Counted from the first letter of the stretch, positions 16,105-26,257 are shown. The stretch: 64,000 bases of DNA from Enterobacter sp. Bisph1 (GCF_000814905.1 NZ_JXAG01000035.1:124001-188000); one strand, 5' to 3'. Numbers and translations: made by a program. The notes: generated by a model from the sequence alone, not told the origin.

Positions 16105-19100
16105 TCAAGGACATGCGAAACGGGGAAGCTGGAACGGGTTGCGGATGCTGTTGGGGGCAAACTCCAGCGTGACCTGATTTCCGTCAACCGTAAATGTCGC
16201 CTGGCGGCTCAGGCTGCTGCTGCCAGGACTTACGCGCGCTTTATCAAAGAAACGGTTCAGTGCCCATGCGCCGTTGGTCACCAGGGTTGCCGTCGTGCCG
16301 TTGGCCAGCCCTAACTGCATCCGCACCTGATTGGTGCCGCCGGACCCGGGCCAGTTGACGATTTGTACCGCCTGCGGGCCGTGGCTGTAGCGCAGGATTT
16401 GCCCGTCTACATCCAGCGTCATATTCAGGATAGTGTTATCCATGCGCACCGTGCGCACCGTAGTACGAAATGATGGCGTCGCGCTGCCGTTAGCAAAGAA
16501 CGCATCGCGAATAGACTGCGCCTGCTGGAACGGCACCAGCACCCCTTCGCTGCCCGGCAAGGTTTTACCGTCGATGCCCGGCATAAAGCGCCAGGTCGCC
16601 TGGGTGGTATCGACTTTATTAGTCAGGTTGTCGCGAAAGAAGACATCCATCAGGCCGGTACCCGGCGCGAACATGCGTGCTAAGTCGTCCGGGGTGACTT
16701 CACTGCTCGCGGTTCGCACCAGCGGATAACGTCCGGCGATGGCCTGACGGCAAAAGCTGCCCACTTCAACGCTGATACGCTTTCGTACGTTTTCCAGATC
16801 CCGGCGCTGGGTATCGCTGCTGGCTCCCACCGCCATATTGCTGAACATGGTTTGCAGCCCGCCCGGCAGTCGTCCGGCGCTGGCCTGTAAACGGCTGATG
16901 GCTTCCCCGCCCGGCGGCGGCATACCGCTGTTAGCGGCATCCTGCACGGCGGTCAGATAGCGATACAGCTCATCCACCTGTTTTAAGAAGTCGTCAAAAA
17001 CAATGGTCTTGCCGCCCTTTTCCAGCGGCTGGGCCAGTTCGATAATCGGCGCGAAATGTTCGGTCACGCGCTGTTCCGGCGTCTGGCTGGCCGCCGCGTT
17101 AGTGGCCGCCGCCGCGCCATCCCGATTACTGAACAAACTTTCGAGCATTTGCGTGCCGCGATTACCGCTCTCCTGCACTTTCTCTTTATCATCGCCCGCC
17201 TCATCACGGCTCAGTTTGAGCTGCTGACTGAGGTTAATCACCAGCCGACGCAGCGGCGAGTTATTGCTGGAGAGCAGACGCGCAGTGTTGATGCGCTGAT
17301 TGAGATCGGCGCTGTTATTCAACTGAATATCGCTTAAGAAGCTATCCCAGAGGGTGATAAAGTCCCGTGCGTAGAGCTGGCGGACGGCGTTATCCGTTTG
17401 CTGCTTATCTTCAGGTGCCGTATTCGAGCCGAGTACCCATACATCATCTTCATGCAGCGAGGCGGTAACCGGCGCGATTTGCGCATTAAAACTGTTCCAG
17501 TAACCGTCCGGGGTATAAAGCCCCGGCAGCCCTTCGCCGACCGGCTTGCCGCTTTTGCGGGAAAAGACCAGTTCGCTCTGCGGGCCGCCTAAGGAGGCCA
17601 GCGACACGGATTTGAGATTCTCATCCCGCTCCAGCAGGCGTTTCAACCGTCCGTAAACCCGCGCGGAGAGCGGTTGCTGATTGATTAACCCCTGTTCCCG
17701 GCTAATCAGCGCCTCGTCTTTCGCGTACGGCGAGGATTGAATTTGCGGCTCCAGCAGCTGCGTCAGGTGCCACTCCAGCTGGTTTAACTGCGCTTTGGTG
17801 ATGTTCTGCGGCAGGTTGCGCTCCAGATTGAGCATTACCCACGAGTGCAGGAACTTACCGTCGTAATGTTTCGGCTGATACAGCATCTGATAGGCTTTGA
17901 GGGCTTCGTAGCTGTACTCCACATCGCTGCCGTTATCGTTACGCAGCCAGGTGGTGATGCGCATCGCCACTTCCGGCAACAGCATCTGCTGCAGCGCTTT
18001 CTGGTACAGGGTTTGCGACGCGTCGGCGACATCGTTACCGCGATAGAGCCCCATACGGCGGGTGATCGGCGGGTGGTTGATGTCAAACTTCTCGCTTTCC
18101 GGCAGATCCGCAAGGCCATTGAGCAGTGGCAGCAGCGCGAACAGATCGCCCTGTTGACGGTTGCGCAGGGCTTTAACCTGCTGATCGAGGGCCGGAACTT
18201 TAGCCTGCACTTCGTCGAGATAATCACGGTTATTGCCGTAGCTGACATACCAAAGTGCGCTGACGATAATCAGCAGCGCCAGCAGAGCGGCATAGCCCGC
18301 CCACATCACCGCCCGGCTGCGCAGTTCCCACCAGCGGTTTTGCCCGGCAATGCCCGCTTCCTGGAAGATGACGTTTTGCAGCAGATGCTTGATAAAGAAG
18401 CTCTGCCCTTTACCGCCCGGCACCGGCTCCTCTTTACTGACGGAATCCCAGCTCTCGCCGGATTTCCCCTGCGGCAGCGACAGCGCGCGGTTCAGTTCAC
18501 CCATTACCCGGTCAAAGGGCAAGCCTTCCTGGGTACCGCTGGCAAAGTAGATACCGCGCGGCGAGAACTCGGTTTCGAAGTTAGAGCGGGCAAAGATGGT
18601 ATTCAGATAGTCCGCGAGCAGCGGGCGCAGCGCGGCGAACTCCTGCGGGAACAAGAAACATTCCGCCCGCGCTTGTGCGTCGCTTTCACGCAGCAGGGTA
18701 TCCGGCAGCGCGGCATCCAGCCGCTGTTGCAGCAGCGCGAACTCTTGCAGGAAGCTGCCCTGCAGGTCGAAATCCGCCAGTTTGGCCTTTTCCCACGGGA
18801 AGGTGAAACCCCAGATTTGATCGCGCTGGGCTTTATCAAACCCGGCAAAGTAGGCGCGAAAACCTTTCAGCAAGTCCGCTTTGGTCACCAGCACATACAC
18901 CGGGAAGCGAATGCCGAGTTGCTCATGCAGTTCCGTTAACCGCTGGCGCAGGTTGAGAGCCTGTTCCCGCGACGCTTCCGCCGACTGGCTAAGCAGATCG
19001 GCAATGCTGACGGTCACGATCACGCCGTTGATCGGTTGACGGCGGCGGTATTTTTGCAGCAGGCCAAGGAATTTCAGCCACTCGCTGGCATCCTGCGCCT

Positions 19101-19716
19101 GTTCACTCTCGTGGGTGGTGTAACGCCCGGCGGTATCCAGCAAGACGGCTTCGTTCGTAAACCACCAGTCGCAGTTGCGCGTACCGCCAATCCCGCGCAG
19201 CGCGGTTTTACCGAAACGATCCGCCAGCGGGAATTGCAGGCCAGAGTTCACCAGCGCAGTGGTTTTACCGGAACCAGGCGCGCCGATAATCACATACCAC
19301 GGCAGCTGATAGAGATATTGCGTGCTGAAGCGCTGCGCCCACTGACCGCGCTGGCCGGGCTGATTGAAGTGCGCTTTTTTCAGTACCTGCGCCGCTTCTT
19401 CGAAACGCTCGTTGAGGATCTGATCTTCGCTGTTCAGCCGTTTGCGTTCAGTGGGATCTTTCGCCTCTTCGCTTTTCAGGTTGTCCATCAGCTTACGGTT
19501 GAGCCACGCGTTATACAGGCGCGGCACAATGTGGCTGTGAACCCAAATCAGGTACATCACCGCAATGGTAATCATGCGGTTTTGCTCAGATTCAAGGGGT
19601 CGTGAATCGACGACGGAGAGCAGCGGGCCTATCATCCAGATAACAGCAGCCAGCCCCGTTACGCCAAGGAAACCCCACAAAATGCGGTTGGTCAGCAATG
19701 AAAGCAACATGTTCAT
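16105..19716 (-). CDS. tssM: TssM, T6SS inner-membrane IcmF-family protein
   Basis: A 1203-residue IcmF protein. Two N-terminal membrane helices (residues about 10-32 and 46-62) are followed by a cytoplasmic NTPase domain with an intact Walker A (GAPGSGKT, residues 145-152) and the downstream LLDTAGRY motif. A third membrane helix lies near residue 465 (VMWAGYAALLALLIIVSALW), and a long periplasmic region ends in the conserved TssJ-binding C-terminal domain. TssM, TssL and TssJ form the trans-envelope complex. The intact Walker A is notable because it is degenerate in some T6SS. Confidence 0.97.
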   Translation of the reverse strand: MNMLLSLLTNRILWGFLGVTGLAAVIWMIGPLLSVVDSRPLESEQNRMITIAVMYLIWVHSHIVPRLYNAWLNRKLMDNLKSEEAKDPTERKRLNSEDQILNERFEEAAQVLKKAHFNQPGQRGQWAQRFSTQYLYQLPWYVIIGAPGSGKTTALVNSGLQFPLADRFGKTALRGIGGTRNCDWWFTNEAVLLDTAGRYTTHESEQAQDASEWLKFLGLLQKYRRRQPINGVIVTVSIADLLSQSAEASREQALNLRQRLTELHEQLGIRFPVYVLVTKADLLKGFRAYFAGFDKAQRDQIWGFTFPWEKAKLADFDLQGSFLQEFALLQQRLDAALPDTLLRESDAQARAECFLFPQEFAALRPLLADYLNTIFARSNFETEFSPRGIYFASGTQEGLPFDRVMGELNRALSLPQGKSGESWDSVSKEEPVPGGKGQSFFIKHLLQNVIFQEAGIAGQNRWWELRSRAVMWAGYAALLALLIIVSALWYVSYGNNRDYLDEVQAKVPALDQQVKALRNRQQGDLFALLPLLNGLADLPESEKFDINHPPITRRMGLYRGNDVADASQTLYQKALQQMLLPEVAMRITTWLRNDNGSDVEYSYEALKAYQMLYQPKHYDGKFLHSWVMLNLERNLPQNITKAQLNQLEWHLTQLLEPQIQSSPYAKDEALISREQGLINQQPLSARVYGRLKRLLERDENLKSVSLASLGGPQSELVFSRKSGKPVGEGLPGLYTPDGYWNSFNAQIAPVTASLHEDDVWVLGSNTAPEDKQQTDNAVRQLYARDFITLWDSFLSDIQLNNSADLNQRINTARLLSSNNSPLRRLVINLSQQLKLSRDEAGDDKEKVQESGNRGTQMLESLFSNRDGAAAATNAAASQTPEQRVTEHFAPIIELAQPLEKGGKTIVFDDFLKQVDELYRYLTAVQDAANSGMPPPGGEAISRLQASAGRLPGGLQTMFSNMAVGASSDTQRRDLENVRKRISVEVGSFCRQAIAGRYPLVRTASSEVTPDDLARMFAPGTGLMDVFFRDNLTNKVDTTQATWRFMPGIDGKTLPGSEGVLVPFQQAQSIRDAFFANGSATPSFRTTVRTVRMDNTILNMTLDVDGQILRYSHGPQAVQIVNWPGSGGTNQVRMQLGLANGTTATLVTNGAWALNRFFDKARVSPGSSSLSRQATFTVDGNQVTLEFAPNSIRNPFQLPRFACP

Positions 19717-19719
19717 CCT

Positions 19720-20958
19720 TTAGTTTCCTTGCGGCAGTCCGTTTAGCTCGGCCGCCGTATTTTCCGGCGACACCAGCAACGTAATCTCTACGCGGCGATT
19801 ACGGGCGCGGTTTTCAGCGCTGTTATTGGGTGCGATAGGATCCATCTCCCCGCGCCCTTCCGCTTTCACCCTTGATGGCTGCGACAGGTGTTTTTGCAGC
19901 AGCGACTGCACCGAGCGCGCACGCTCCAGCGACAGTTCGTAGTTGGAGGCGAAACGCGCGCTGCGAATCGGCACGTTGTCACTAAAGCCGACGACGAGAA
20001 TTTTGCCGCTGACGTTATTCATTGCTTGGGCGATGCGGTCGATCACCGGTTCATAGCTTTCACGCGCCACCGTCGATCCGGAAGCAAACAGGCCATCCCC
20101 TTTTAAGGTGACCACGCTGCGATCGGCTTCATCACGTACCGCCACCAGGCCAGCTTTAATTTCCGGGCGCAAAAACGCGCGCAGATTCAGTACCGGCTGA
20201 ACGTTTTGTACCGGCTGCTCAATAGAGGCTTCCGGCAATTGCGTCTGGTAAATTTTCGCCAGCACCGGGTTGGTGTTATCACCCAGGCGCCAGTTGAGGA
20301 CGATATAGAACAGACAGGCAAGGAAACCCGCCAGCCCGACGCAGGCCCATAATGGAATCACCGGCCGCCACAGTTTGCGCAGTACCGGCTGATCTTCCGG
20401 GTGCGGCGACAGCGGAGGTGGGTAGTTGCCCCGTACGCCACGGATCATCTGCCACAAGCGCTGCTTGATGGTTTCCAGTTGAGTACGACCGTTGTCCATT
20501 ACCCGGTAACGGCCTTCAAAACCGAGCAGCAGACAGAAGTTAATCAGCTCCAGCAAAGCGATGTGCTCGCGCGGGTTTTGCGATAACCGCGCCAGCAGCT
20601 GGAAAAATTTCTCGCCGCCCCAGGTTTCGTTATGAAACGTCACCAGCAGGCCGCTGCCGGACCAGACGCCACGGCTGCCCCACGGCGTCAGGGCCGCGGC
20701 TTCATCCAGCGCCGTACAGAGGCAATAACGGGCACCGACAATCACTTCATAGGCCAGCCCGGATTGCTGACAGCGCACTTCAAAACGACGAATTTCATCA
20801 ATCAGGTGCTGGCGCAAGCCGCTCTGATCGTCATGGGAGACGGAATAGCGGATTTGCGGTATCGCATTCAGCAGCGGGTTGGCGGCTGCGACCAAAGGAT
20901 TATTCCCGCTTGCTCCTGCCAGAGCGGCATCGCTGCCCGAGGCGTGTTGTTCCTGCAT
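19720..20958 (-). CDS. tssL: TssL with C-terminal OmpA-like domain
   Basis: A 412-residue TssL/DotU protein with an N-terminal cytoplasmic DotU domain (RYCLCTALDEAAALTPWG, LLVTFHNETWGGEKFFQLLARL) and one membrane helix near residues 200-223 (WACVGLAGFLACLFYIVLNW). A periplasmic OmpA/Pal-like domain follows (VVGFSDNVPIRSARFASNYELSLERA, then NRRVEITLLV). The extended form can bind peptidoglycan directly and anchor the apparatus without a separate TagL. It starts 17 bases downstream of tssK. Confidence 0.95.
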   Translation of the reverse strand: MQEQHASGSDAALAGASGNNPLVAAANPLLNAIPQIRYSVSHDDQSGLRQHLIDEIRRFEVRCQQSGLAYEVIVGARYCLCTALDEAAALTPWGSRGVWSGSGLLVTFHNETWGGEKFFQLLARLSQNPREHIALLELINFCLLLGFEGRYRVMDNGRTQLETIKQRLWQMIRGVRGNYPPPLSPHPEDQPVLRKLWRPVIPLWACVGLAGFLACLFYIVLNWRLGDNTNPVLAKIYQTQLPEASIEQPVQNVQPVLNLRAFLRPEIKAGLVAVRDEADRSVVTLKGDGLFASGSTVARESYEPVIDRIAQAMNNVSGKILVVGFSDNVPIRSARFASNYELSLERARSVQSLLQKHLSQPSRVKAEGRGEMDPIAPNNSAENRARNRRVEITLLVSPENTAAELNGLPQGN

Positions 20959-20975
20959 ATTGTGCGCTCGCTGTA

Positions 20976-22319
20976 TTATTCGGTCGGGCTACGGATGGCC
21001 CAAAATTCCATATCAAGACCCGGGAACTCACCGGCCAGATGCAGCGCGAAAGCGCCCGATTTCTCCATTTCGTTCCACAGCTCACCGCCCTTTTCCAGTT
21101 CAAAATAGTTGTAACCGGCATGCCAAGGAATTTGCGGCGGCGCGACCGGCATGGCGCGCAGCATCATACCCGGCAGCTGGAGCTGCACCAGGTCGCGGAT
21201 TTTGGTCACCGGCGCGACTTTCATCTGTGCCGGGAAATGGGTTTGCAGGATCTCGCCGGGCACGCTGGCTTTGACCGCCAGCACAAAGCCAAACTCGCGC
21301 GCCATCGTGGTGGACGGCAAGGTGGCAATGTTCAACCCGTGGGTACGCTCGGTGAGCGGCAGCTGAATGGCGTGTTCTTCCATCACCATTGATAATCCCT
21401 GGCGCAGTTTCAATTGCAGCTCGCGAAAGCAGCCCGCCAGATTGTCATGGTCATAGACCGGCAGCGTCTCTTCCGGCGTGCGCGAGGCCGTCCATGTGGT
21501 CAGCTCGGTGGCAAATGCCAGCCAGCTGCGCCAAAGTTCTTCCGGGTGGATTGTAGGCAAGGTCAGTAGATGCGTAACCTGCCCAATATGGTGGTTAATC
21601 AGCGCCAGCAGCGAAAATTCCACCATTTCGGAGGTATTAAAACGCCCCGGCTGGCGTAAACGCTGACCAATCTGCAGGCTGCGTTGACACAGCAGGCCAT
21701 GCAAATCTTTGATGATCTTTGAGAGGATGACGTTGTTGACTGCATTCAGCATCGGCGGAATGTATTCGGCATCAATACGCACCTGGTTATCGTTACGTTT
21801 TTCGATAACGTGGGTGACGCCAATGGCGACCCACTCGGCGGTGAGATCTTTTTCCAGCATCAGCTTCAGGCGCAAGCGGCCGAACTGCACCGCCGCCGGT
21901 CCGACGGAAATGGCGTTATCGTCATCGACTTCACTTTCCCAGGTGACGTAACGCGCCAGCGAATCTTTTTCCTCGCTGAAAATCACTTCATCACGGCCGC
22001 CGCGACGGGCAGGGAGCGCCAGCACCACGCGCTCGTTGCTGACGTTGTTGGCAATCGCCAGCGGTGTCGGTGCCTGGCGGGCATCGTGGAAAGAGAAAAA
22101 GGTGCCATCGGGCAGTAAACCACTGGCATAGCTCAAGGCAATGCAGCCCTGGCGCAGCATGGCTTCATCCAGTTCGATATCAAGGTAGCCCCACAGATAG
22201 GGGCGCTGCAGTGTTCCCCACTCACGAATATGGTGTTGCAGATAGCTTTCCGCACGCTGAAAGTGATGTGGACGCAAAAACATCCCTTCGGTCCACACGA
22301 CCTTTTCTGCTTTGTTCAT
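20976..22319 (-). CDS. tssK: TssK, T6SS baseplate-membrane adaptor
   Basis: A 447-residue TssK/ImpJ protein with the family start VVWTEGMFLRPHHFQRAESYLQ and conserved AYASGLLPDGTFF-type and NVILSKIIKDLHGL segments. TssK trimers join the baseplate wedge to TssL and TssM. It lies between tssJ and tssL, forming the usual tssJ-tssK-tssL-tssM block. Confidence 0.96.
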   Translation of the reverse strand: MNKAEKVVWTEGMFLRPHHFQRAESYLQHHIREWGTLQRPYLWGYLDIELDEAMLRQGCIALSYASGLLPDGTFFSFHDARQAPTPLAIANNVSNERVVLALPARRGGRDEVIFSEEKDSLARYVTWESEVDDDNAISVGPAAVQFGRLRLKLMLEKDLTAEWVAIGVTHVIEKRNDNQVRIDAEYIPPMLNAVNNVILSKIIKDLHGLLCQRSLQIGQRLRQPGRFNTSEMVEFSLLALINHHIGQVTHLLTLPTIHPEELWRSWLAFATELTTWTASRTPEETLPVYDHDNLAGCFRELQLKLRQGLSMVMEEHAIQLPLTERTHGLNIATLPSTTMAREFGFVLAVKASVPGEILQTHFPAQMKVAPVTKIRDLVQLQLPGMMLRAMPVAPPQIPWHAGYNYFELEKGGELWNEMEKSGAFALHLAGEFPGLDMEFWAIRSPTE

Positions 22320-22343
22320 ACGGTTTTCCTGTTATGACTGGCG

Positions 22344-22850
22344 CTATTTGGAAATCACACGAATGCCGTTGATGTCGAGGAAGATATTGGCTTCCAGCGC
22401 ATCATTTGAGGATTTCCAGAATTCGTAGAAGTGCGTATCTCCCTGAACCGGGAGCGGTAAGGACATCCGCCATTTTTTGCCATCCAGCGCCTGATACTCC
22501 GCCATTACGCCGATATAACGCGCCTCAGGCGCGCTTTTACCGCTCAGCGTTTTAGCTAACTGGCCGGGCATCAGGAAAAATTCATCACTGTTGAGCAGGT
22601 TGGCGCCCAGAACACTATCTGCGTTGTTTTGCAGCGACCAGAAATCAGCGGACATAAATGTCGCATCCGATTTCAACAGCAACACCCTGACTTTAAGGGG
22701 AGCGGACTCATTGATTTGTGGATGAGCCCTGAACTGAAGGTTATAGCTGGTAGGTACGCTGTGTGAAGTAGAACCACAACCGCTGGCCAGGGTGGCCAGC
22801 ACAAAGAAAAACGCCAGGTAAATCTGGCGTACAAACACATTATTATTCAT
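22344..22850 (-). CDS. tssJ: TssJ, T6SS outer-membrane lipoprotein
   Basis: A 168-residue lipoprotein with a signal and lipobox LASGC (Cys near residue 25), followed by the transthyretin-like TssJ domain (FRAHPQINESAPLKVRVLLLKSDATFMSADFWSL, then EFFLMPGQ and YIGVMAEYQAL). TssJ anchors the TssM C-terminus to the outer membrane. It lies 24 bases from tssK and directly downstream of a second small lipoprotein gene. Confidence 0.94.
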   Translation of the reverse strand: MNNNVFVRQIYLAFFFVLATLASGCGSTSHSVPTSYNLQFRAHPQINESAPLKVRVLLLKSDATFMSADFWSLQNNADSVLGANLLNSDEFFLMPGQLAKTLSGKSAPEARYIGVMAEYQALDGKKWRMSLPLPVQGDTHFYEFWKSSNDALEANIFLDINGIRVISK

Positions 22851-22873
22851 ACCAGGTACTCGTAACGGCTGGA

Positions 22874-23365
22874 TTAATCAATGATCCACGTTCCGGAGTT
22901 GGCGTTTTTGCATGCCTTACCGCTGCCATCGACAGTCACGCAGGTCTGTTTTTTACGCTGAACTTTGCGACGATCTTCACGCAGGGTTTTTTCGTACAGC
23001 TCACTTTTAACCACCGCACGCATCGGCACGTAGCCAATCAGCTCTTCCTGGCCTTCATCGGCAATCGCCATCCAGAAATGTTCCACCTGGCCAAGCACGA
23101 CGTAGGTTTTACCGGCTTGCAGCTGGCGAATGACTTTACCGCTGTAGTCCGGCGTACTCATGACCGACGCCGGATAGAGCGCGCGGTAGTCTTGCTTGAC
23201 TGGCTGGAACTCTTTCGGCGCGCTAACCGCGTGACGGTGAGTCAGCGTTACCCCGTTTACTTCGCTGGTGACGATAGTGTCATCGGTCATAGCGGGTTTA
23301 GGGGGTGCTTTACACGCGGACACGCCAAATACAAAAAGAAGAGCCAAAACCATTCGCATATTCAT
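22874..23365 (-). CDS. Small SH3-like lipoprotein at the head of the T6SS operon
   Basis: A 163-residue protein with a lipoprotein signal (MNMRMVLALLFVFGVSAC, Cys at residue 18). The mature region from about 75 to 125 (GKVIRQLQAGKTYVVLGQVEHFWMAIADEGQEELIGYVPMRAVV) looks like a bacterial SH3 fold. A basic stretch (LREDRRKVQRKKQTC) and a Cys-containing tail follow. It is the first gene of the cluster, ahead of tssJ. I do not recognise a named T6SS component; a periplasmic or outer-membrane accessory that touches peptidoglycan is a reasonable inference. Confidence 0.75.
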   Translation of the reverse strand: MNMRMVLALLFVFGVSACKAPPKPAMTDDTIVTSEVNGVTLTHRHAVSAPKEFQPVKQDYRALYPASVMSTPDYSGKVIRQLQAGKTYVVLGQVEHFWMAIADEGQEELIGYVPMRAVVKSELYEKTLREDRRKVQRKKQTCVTVDGSGKACKNANSGTWIID

Positions 23366-24346
23366 AGATTATTTTCCGTTGCAAATATATTACCGTGTTG
23401 ACCTGGAGCGTTTTGGAAAGAAGATTTTAAATCGCTCCGAATGACGCAAATCCATATCGATTAATCGTTCTGTTATTGATTAAAAGGCATGGCTACCGCA
23501 CGAGCCTGTCACAAGGAAGGCCCCCTGAATATTACACTTCATTGACTAACATGACATGATTTTACAGAACATCATAACCAATTCAATATCATCTCTGACC
23601 AGTTGAAAAAGGTTTATTTAATTTTTTGCCAAAATAGGAAAATTCTCAAGAAACAATTTCATTTAAGGAAAAAATTATTAAACATGTATCACGAAGGCAC
23701 TAATCACTTTACGTAACAAAAAGCTAACCACATGAATATCAATAAATATTTTCAATCAAAAATGGGTAGTCGATAGTTGAGATTTGTAGATAAGATGATT
23801 CTTAAAAAGCTTTACACCTGGTCATCAACTACAATAATTGGTAGCACAATCCCCCGATTAAGAGTGCGGATTAATCAATTTGCTGCTTATTTTAGTTATT
23901 TATTGACGCGCTATTGATAATTAGCTCAATAGAAAATTCTATATTGTGCAGAAAGAAATTGCCCTTAGCGCAACTGTCCCATACCGGTACTTTCTTTGTC
24001 CTTTTTCATACGAAAGCTTTACAGTAAAAATAGTTTAGTCAGACTTAATTGCATTGAACGGTGAATAAACGAAACCTTTCAGCTTAAAGGCACCCTGGCC
24101 CCGGTCATTTTCGCTGCGGCCGCCTTCCTGACGGTACAACCGCCCTGGCTTACGCCGCTGTTATGTAAGTTGCGTCCCCCCATTTAGCCGCCTATCAGCG
24201 CTTTTTGTTTGCCTCACCTGCGCAGGTATTTGTCTGGAATCGCGCAAAATGCCAAACCTCGCACACGATTTGTCGTAGATTCGACTATGGTTTTGGCATG
24301 GTTGATTGCAGCGCAACCGCTGTGCACCCGCTATGGAGAATCATCG
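23366..24346. other. AT-rich intergenic region between the T6SS and treA
   Basis: No gene is supported in these 981 bases. From 23400 to about 24060 the sequence is much richer in A and T than its surroundings; after 24075 it becomes GC-rich abruptly. A 40-codon open segment (24065-24187) without a start codon has coding-like composition and may be a relic. An inverted repeat (24249-24299) lies just before treA. The leftward T6SS promoter and the rightward treA promoter must be here, but no convincing sigma-70 or sigma-54 element was found. Confidence 0.6.
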
Positions 24347-26242
24347 ATGACAAGACCTGTTCTACGCCAGCCGCGCGCTCTGTTGCTGGTTATGCAAATT
24401 GCCTTAGGCGGCACGTTTCTCGCCACCGTTCCTCACGCTTTTGCCGCTGATGCGCAAAGCCAGCCGCAGCCACCGGATATTCTGCTCGGCCCGCTGTTCA
24501 GCGATGTGCAAACCGCGAAGCTTTTCCCCGATCAGAAAACCTTTGCCGATGCGGTGCCAAAAGGCGATCCGTTGATGATCCTGGCGGATTATCGTATGCA
24601 GCGTACGCAAACCAGTTTCGACCTGCGCCATTTTGTAAACGTCAATTTTACCCTGCCGAAAAAGGCTGAAAAGTATGTGCCGCCGGAGGGACAAAACCTG
24701 CGTGAGCATATCGACGGGCTGTGGCCGGTGCTAACGCGTACCACCGACAGCGCAGGGAAATGGGATTCACTGCTACCGCTGCCGAAGCCGTATGTGGTGC
24801 CCGGGGGACGTTTTCGCGAAGTCTATTACTGGGACAGTTATTTCACGATGCTCGGTCTCGCCGAGAGCGGCCACTGGGACAAGATTGAAGATATGGTTGC
24901 CAACTTCGCCCATGAAATTGACGCCTGGGGCCATATTCCTAACGGTAACCGCAGCTACTACCTGAGTCGCTCGCAGCCGCCCTTCTTCGCGCTGATGGTT
25001 GAACTCCTGGCAACCCACGACGGGGATGAGGCGTTAAAAACCTGGCTGCCGCAAATGGAAAAAGAGCATCAGTACTGGATGGAAGGTGCCGATACGTTGC
25101 AACCCGGCCAGGCTAACAAACGGGTGGTCAAACTCAGCGATGGTACAGTGCTCAACCGCTATTGGGACGATCGCGATACGCCGCGCCCGGAATCCTGGCT
25201 GGATGATGTGACGACCGCGAAAAATAACCCGAATCGCCCGGCGACGGAGATTTACCGTGATTTGCGCTCCGCTGCCGCCTCGGGCTGGGATTTTAGCTCC
25301 CGTTGGATGGACGATCCGAACCAGCTTGGCACCATACGCACCACCAGCATTGTGCCGGTCGATCTGAACGCATTGATGTTTAAGATGGAAAAAATGTTGG
25401 CCCGCGGTTACCAGGCGGCAGGCGACAGTGCTAAAGCAAATCAGTATGACGCGCTGGCAAGCGCACGGCAGAAAGGCATTGAAGCCAATCTGTGGAATGA
25501 TAAAGAGGGCTGGTATGCAGATTACGATCTGAAGACCAAAAAAGTGCGCAATCAGCTGACCGCTGCGGCGCTCTATCCCCTGTTTGTGAAAGCCGCCGCG
25601 CAGGATCGCGCCGATAAAGTCGCCCGCGCAACGAAAGAGCGTTTGCTGAAACCGGGCGGTATTACCACCACCACCGTAAACAGTGGTCAGCAGTGGGACG
25701 CACCGAACGGTTGGGCACCGCTGCAGTGGGTAGCGACCGCCGGTCTGCAAAATTACGATCAGTCGAAGCTGGCGATGGACGTTAGCTGGCGGTTCCTGAC
25801 CAATGTGCAGCATACCTACGATCGGGAGAAAAAGCTGGTTGAGAAATATGATGTTAGCTCTACCGGTACCGGCGGCGGCGGCGGGGAATATCCGCTGCAG
25901 GATGGTTTTGGCTGGACCAACGGCGTGACGCTGAAGATGCTCGATCTGATCTGCCCACAAGAGAAACCGTGCGACAGCGTACCGCAATCCCGCCCGGCAC
26001 AGACAGAGCAAACGACGAAAGCACAGCAGAAACCGCAAACCGAGCCGGTGCAAACACAGCAGAAACCGCAAACCGAGCCGGTGCAAACACAGCAGCAGCC
26101 GCAAACCGAGCCGGTGCAAACGCAGCAGCAGAAGCAAACCGAGCCGGCGCAAACGCAGCAGCAGAAGCCGCAAACTGACCCTCAGCAAACGCAGCAGCCG
26201 CCAAAAACTGAGGCTCAGCAGCAAGAAAAAGTCGCACAATAA
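24347..26242 (+). CDS. treA: Periplasmic trehalase with repeat-rich C-terminal tail
   Basis: The ATG preceded by GGAG (24347) gives 631 residues with a signal peptide ending at AFAADA. Both trehalase signatures are present: [14 protein letters not shown] near residue 151 and QWDAPNGW near 448, followed by the glycine run [10 protein letters not shown]. TreA hydrolyses trehalose to two glucose molecules in the periplasm, under osmotic stress in E. coli. The enzyme domain matches E. coli TreA closely, but the tail after CDSVPQS is about 66 residues longer and consists of Q/T/P/E repeats. No export partner lies next to it. Confidence 0.95.
   Translation: MTRPVLRQPRALLLVMQIALGGTFLATVPHAFAADAQSQPQPPDILLGPLFSDVQTAKLFPDQKTFADAVPKGDPLMILADYRMQRTQTSFDLRHFVNVNFTLPKKAEKYVPPEGQNLREHIDGLWPVLTRTTDSAGKWDSLLPLPKPYVVPGGRFREVYYWDSYFTMLGLAESGHWDKIEDMVANFAHEIDAWGHIPNGNRSYYLSRSQPPFFALMVELLATHDGDEALKTWLPQMEKEHQYWMEGADTLQPGQANKRVVKLSDGTVLNRYWDDRDTPRPESWLDDVTTAKNNPNRPATEIYRDLRSAAASGWDFSSRWMDDPNQLGTIRTTSIVPVDLNALMFKMEKMLARGYQAAGDSAKANQYDALASARQKGIEANLWNDKEGWYADYDLKTKKVRNQLTAAALYPLFVKAAAQDRADKVARATKERLLKPGGITTTTVNSGQQWDAPNGWAPLQWVATAGLQNYDQSKLAMDVSWRFLTNVQHTYDREKKLVEKYDVSSTGTGGGGGEYPLQDGFGWTNGVTLKMLDLICPQEKPCDSVPQSRPAQTEQTTKAQQKPQTEPVQTQQKPQTEPVQTQQQPQTEPVQTQQQKQTEPAQTQQQKPQTDPQQTQQPPKTEAQQQEKVAQ
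26024..26227 (+). repeat. 33-bp tandem repeats encoding the TreA tail
   Basis: Six consecutive units encode [11 protein letters not shown] and close variants. Units 1 and 2 are 33 bp and almost identical in DNA; later units diverge, and unit 5 is 36 bp. The reading frame is preserved throughout. Such direct repeats can change number by slippage. The encoded segment is proline- and glutamine-rich, so likely unstructured. Confidence 0.85.
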
Positions 26243-26257
26243 ACCGTGCAGCGTCAT

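Noticed and set aside
17845-18939. 364-codon frame antisense to tssM
   Set aside because: Shadow of a long high-GC gene with intact motifs on the opposite strand.
24296-24316. Sigma-54-like TGGCAT...TTGCA near treA
   Set aside because: The GG and GC dinucleotides are 11 bases apart instead of the required 10, and the site points towards treA, not the T6SS.
25034-26257. 407-codon open frame antisense to treA
   Set aside because: It is a mirror of the GC-rich, repeat-coding treA strand: leucine/arginine-rich with no family resemblance, and treA is unambiguous on the other strand.
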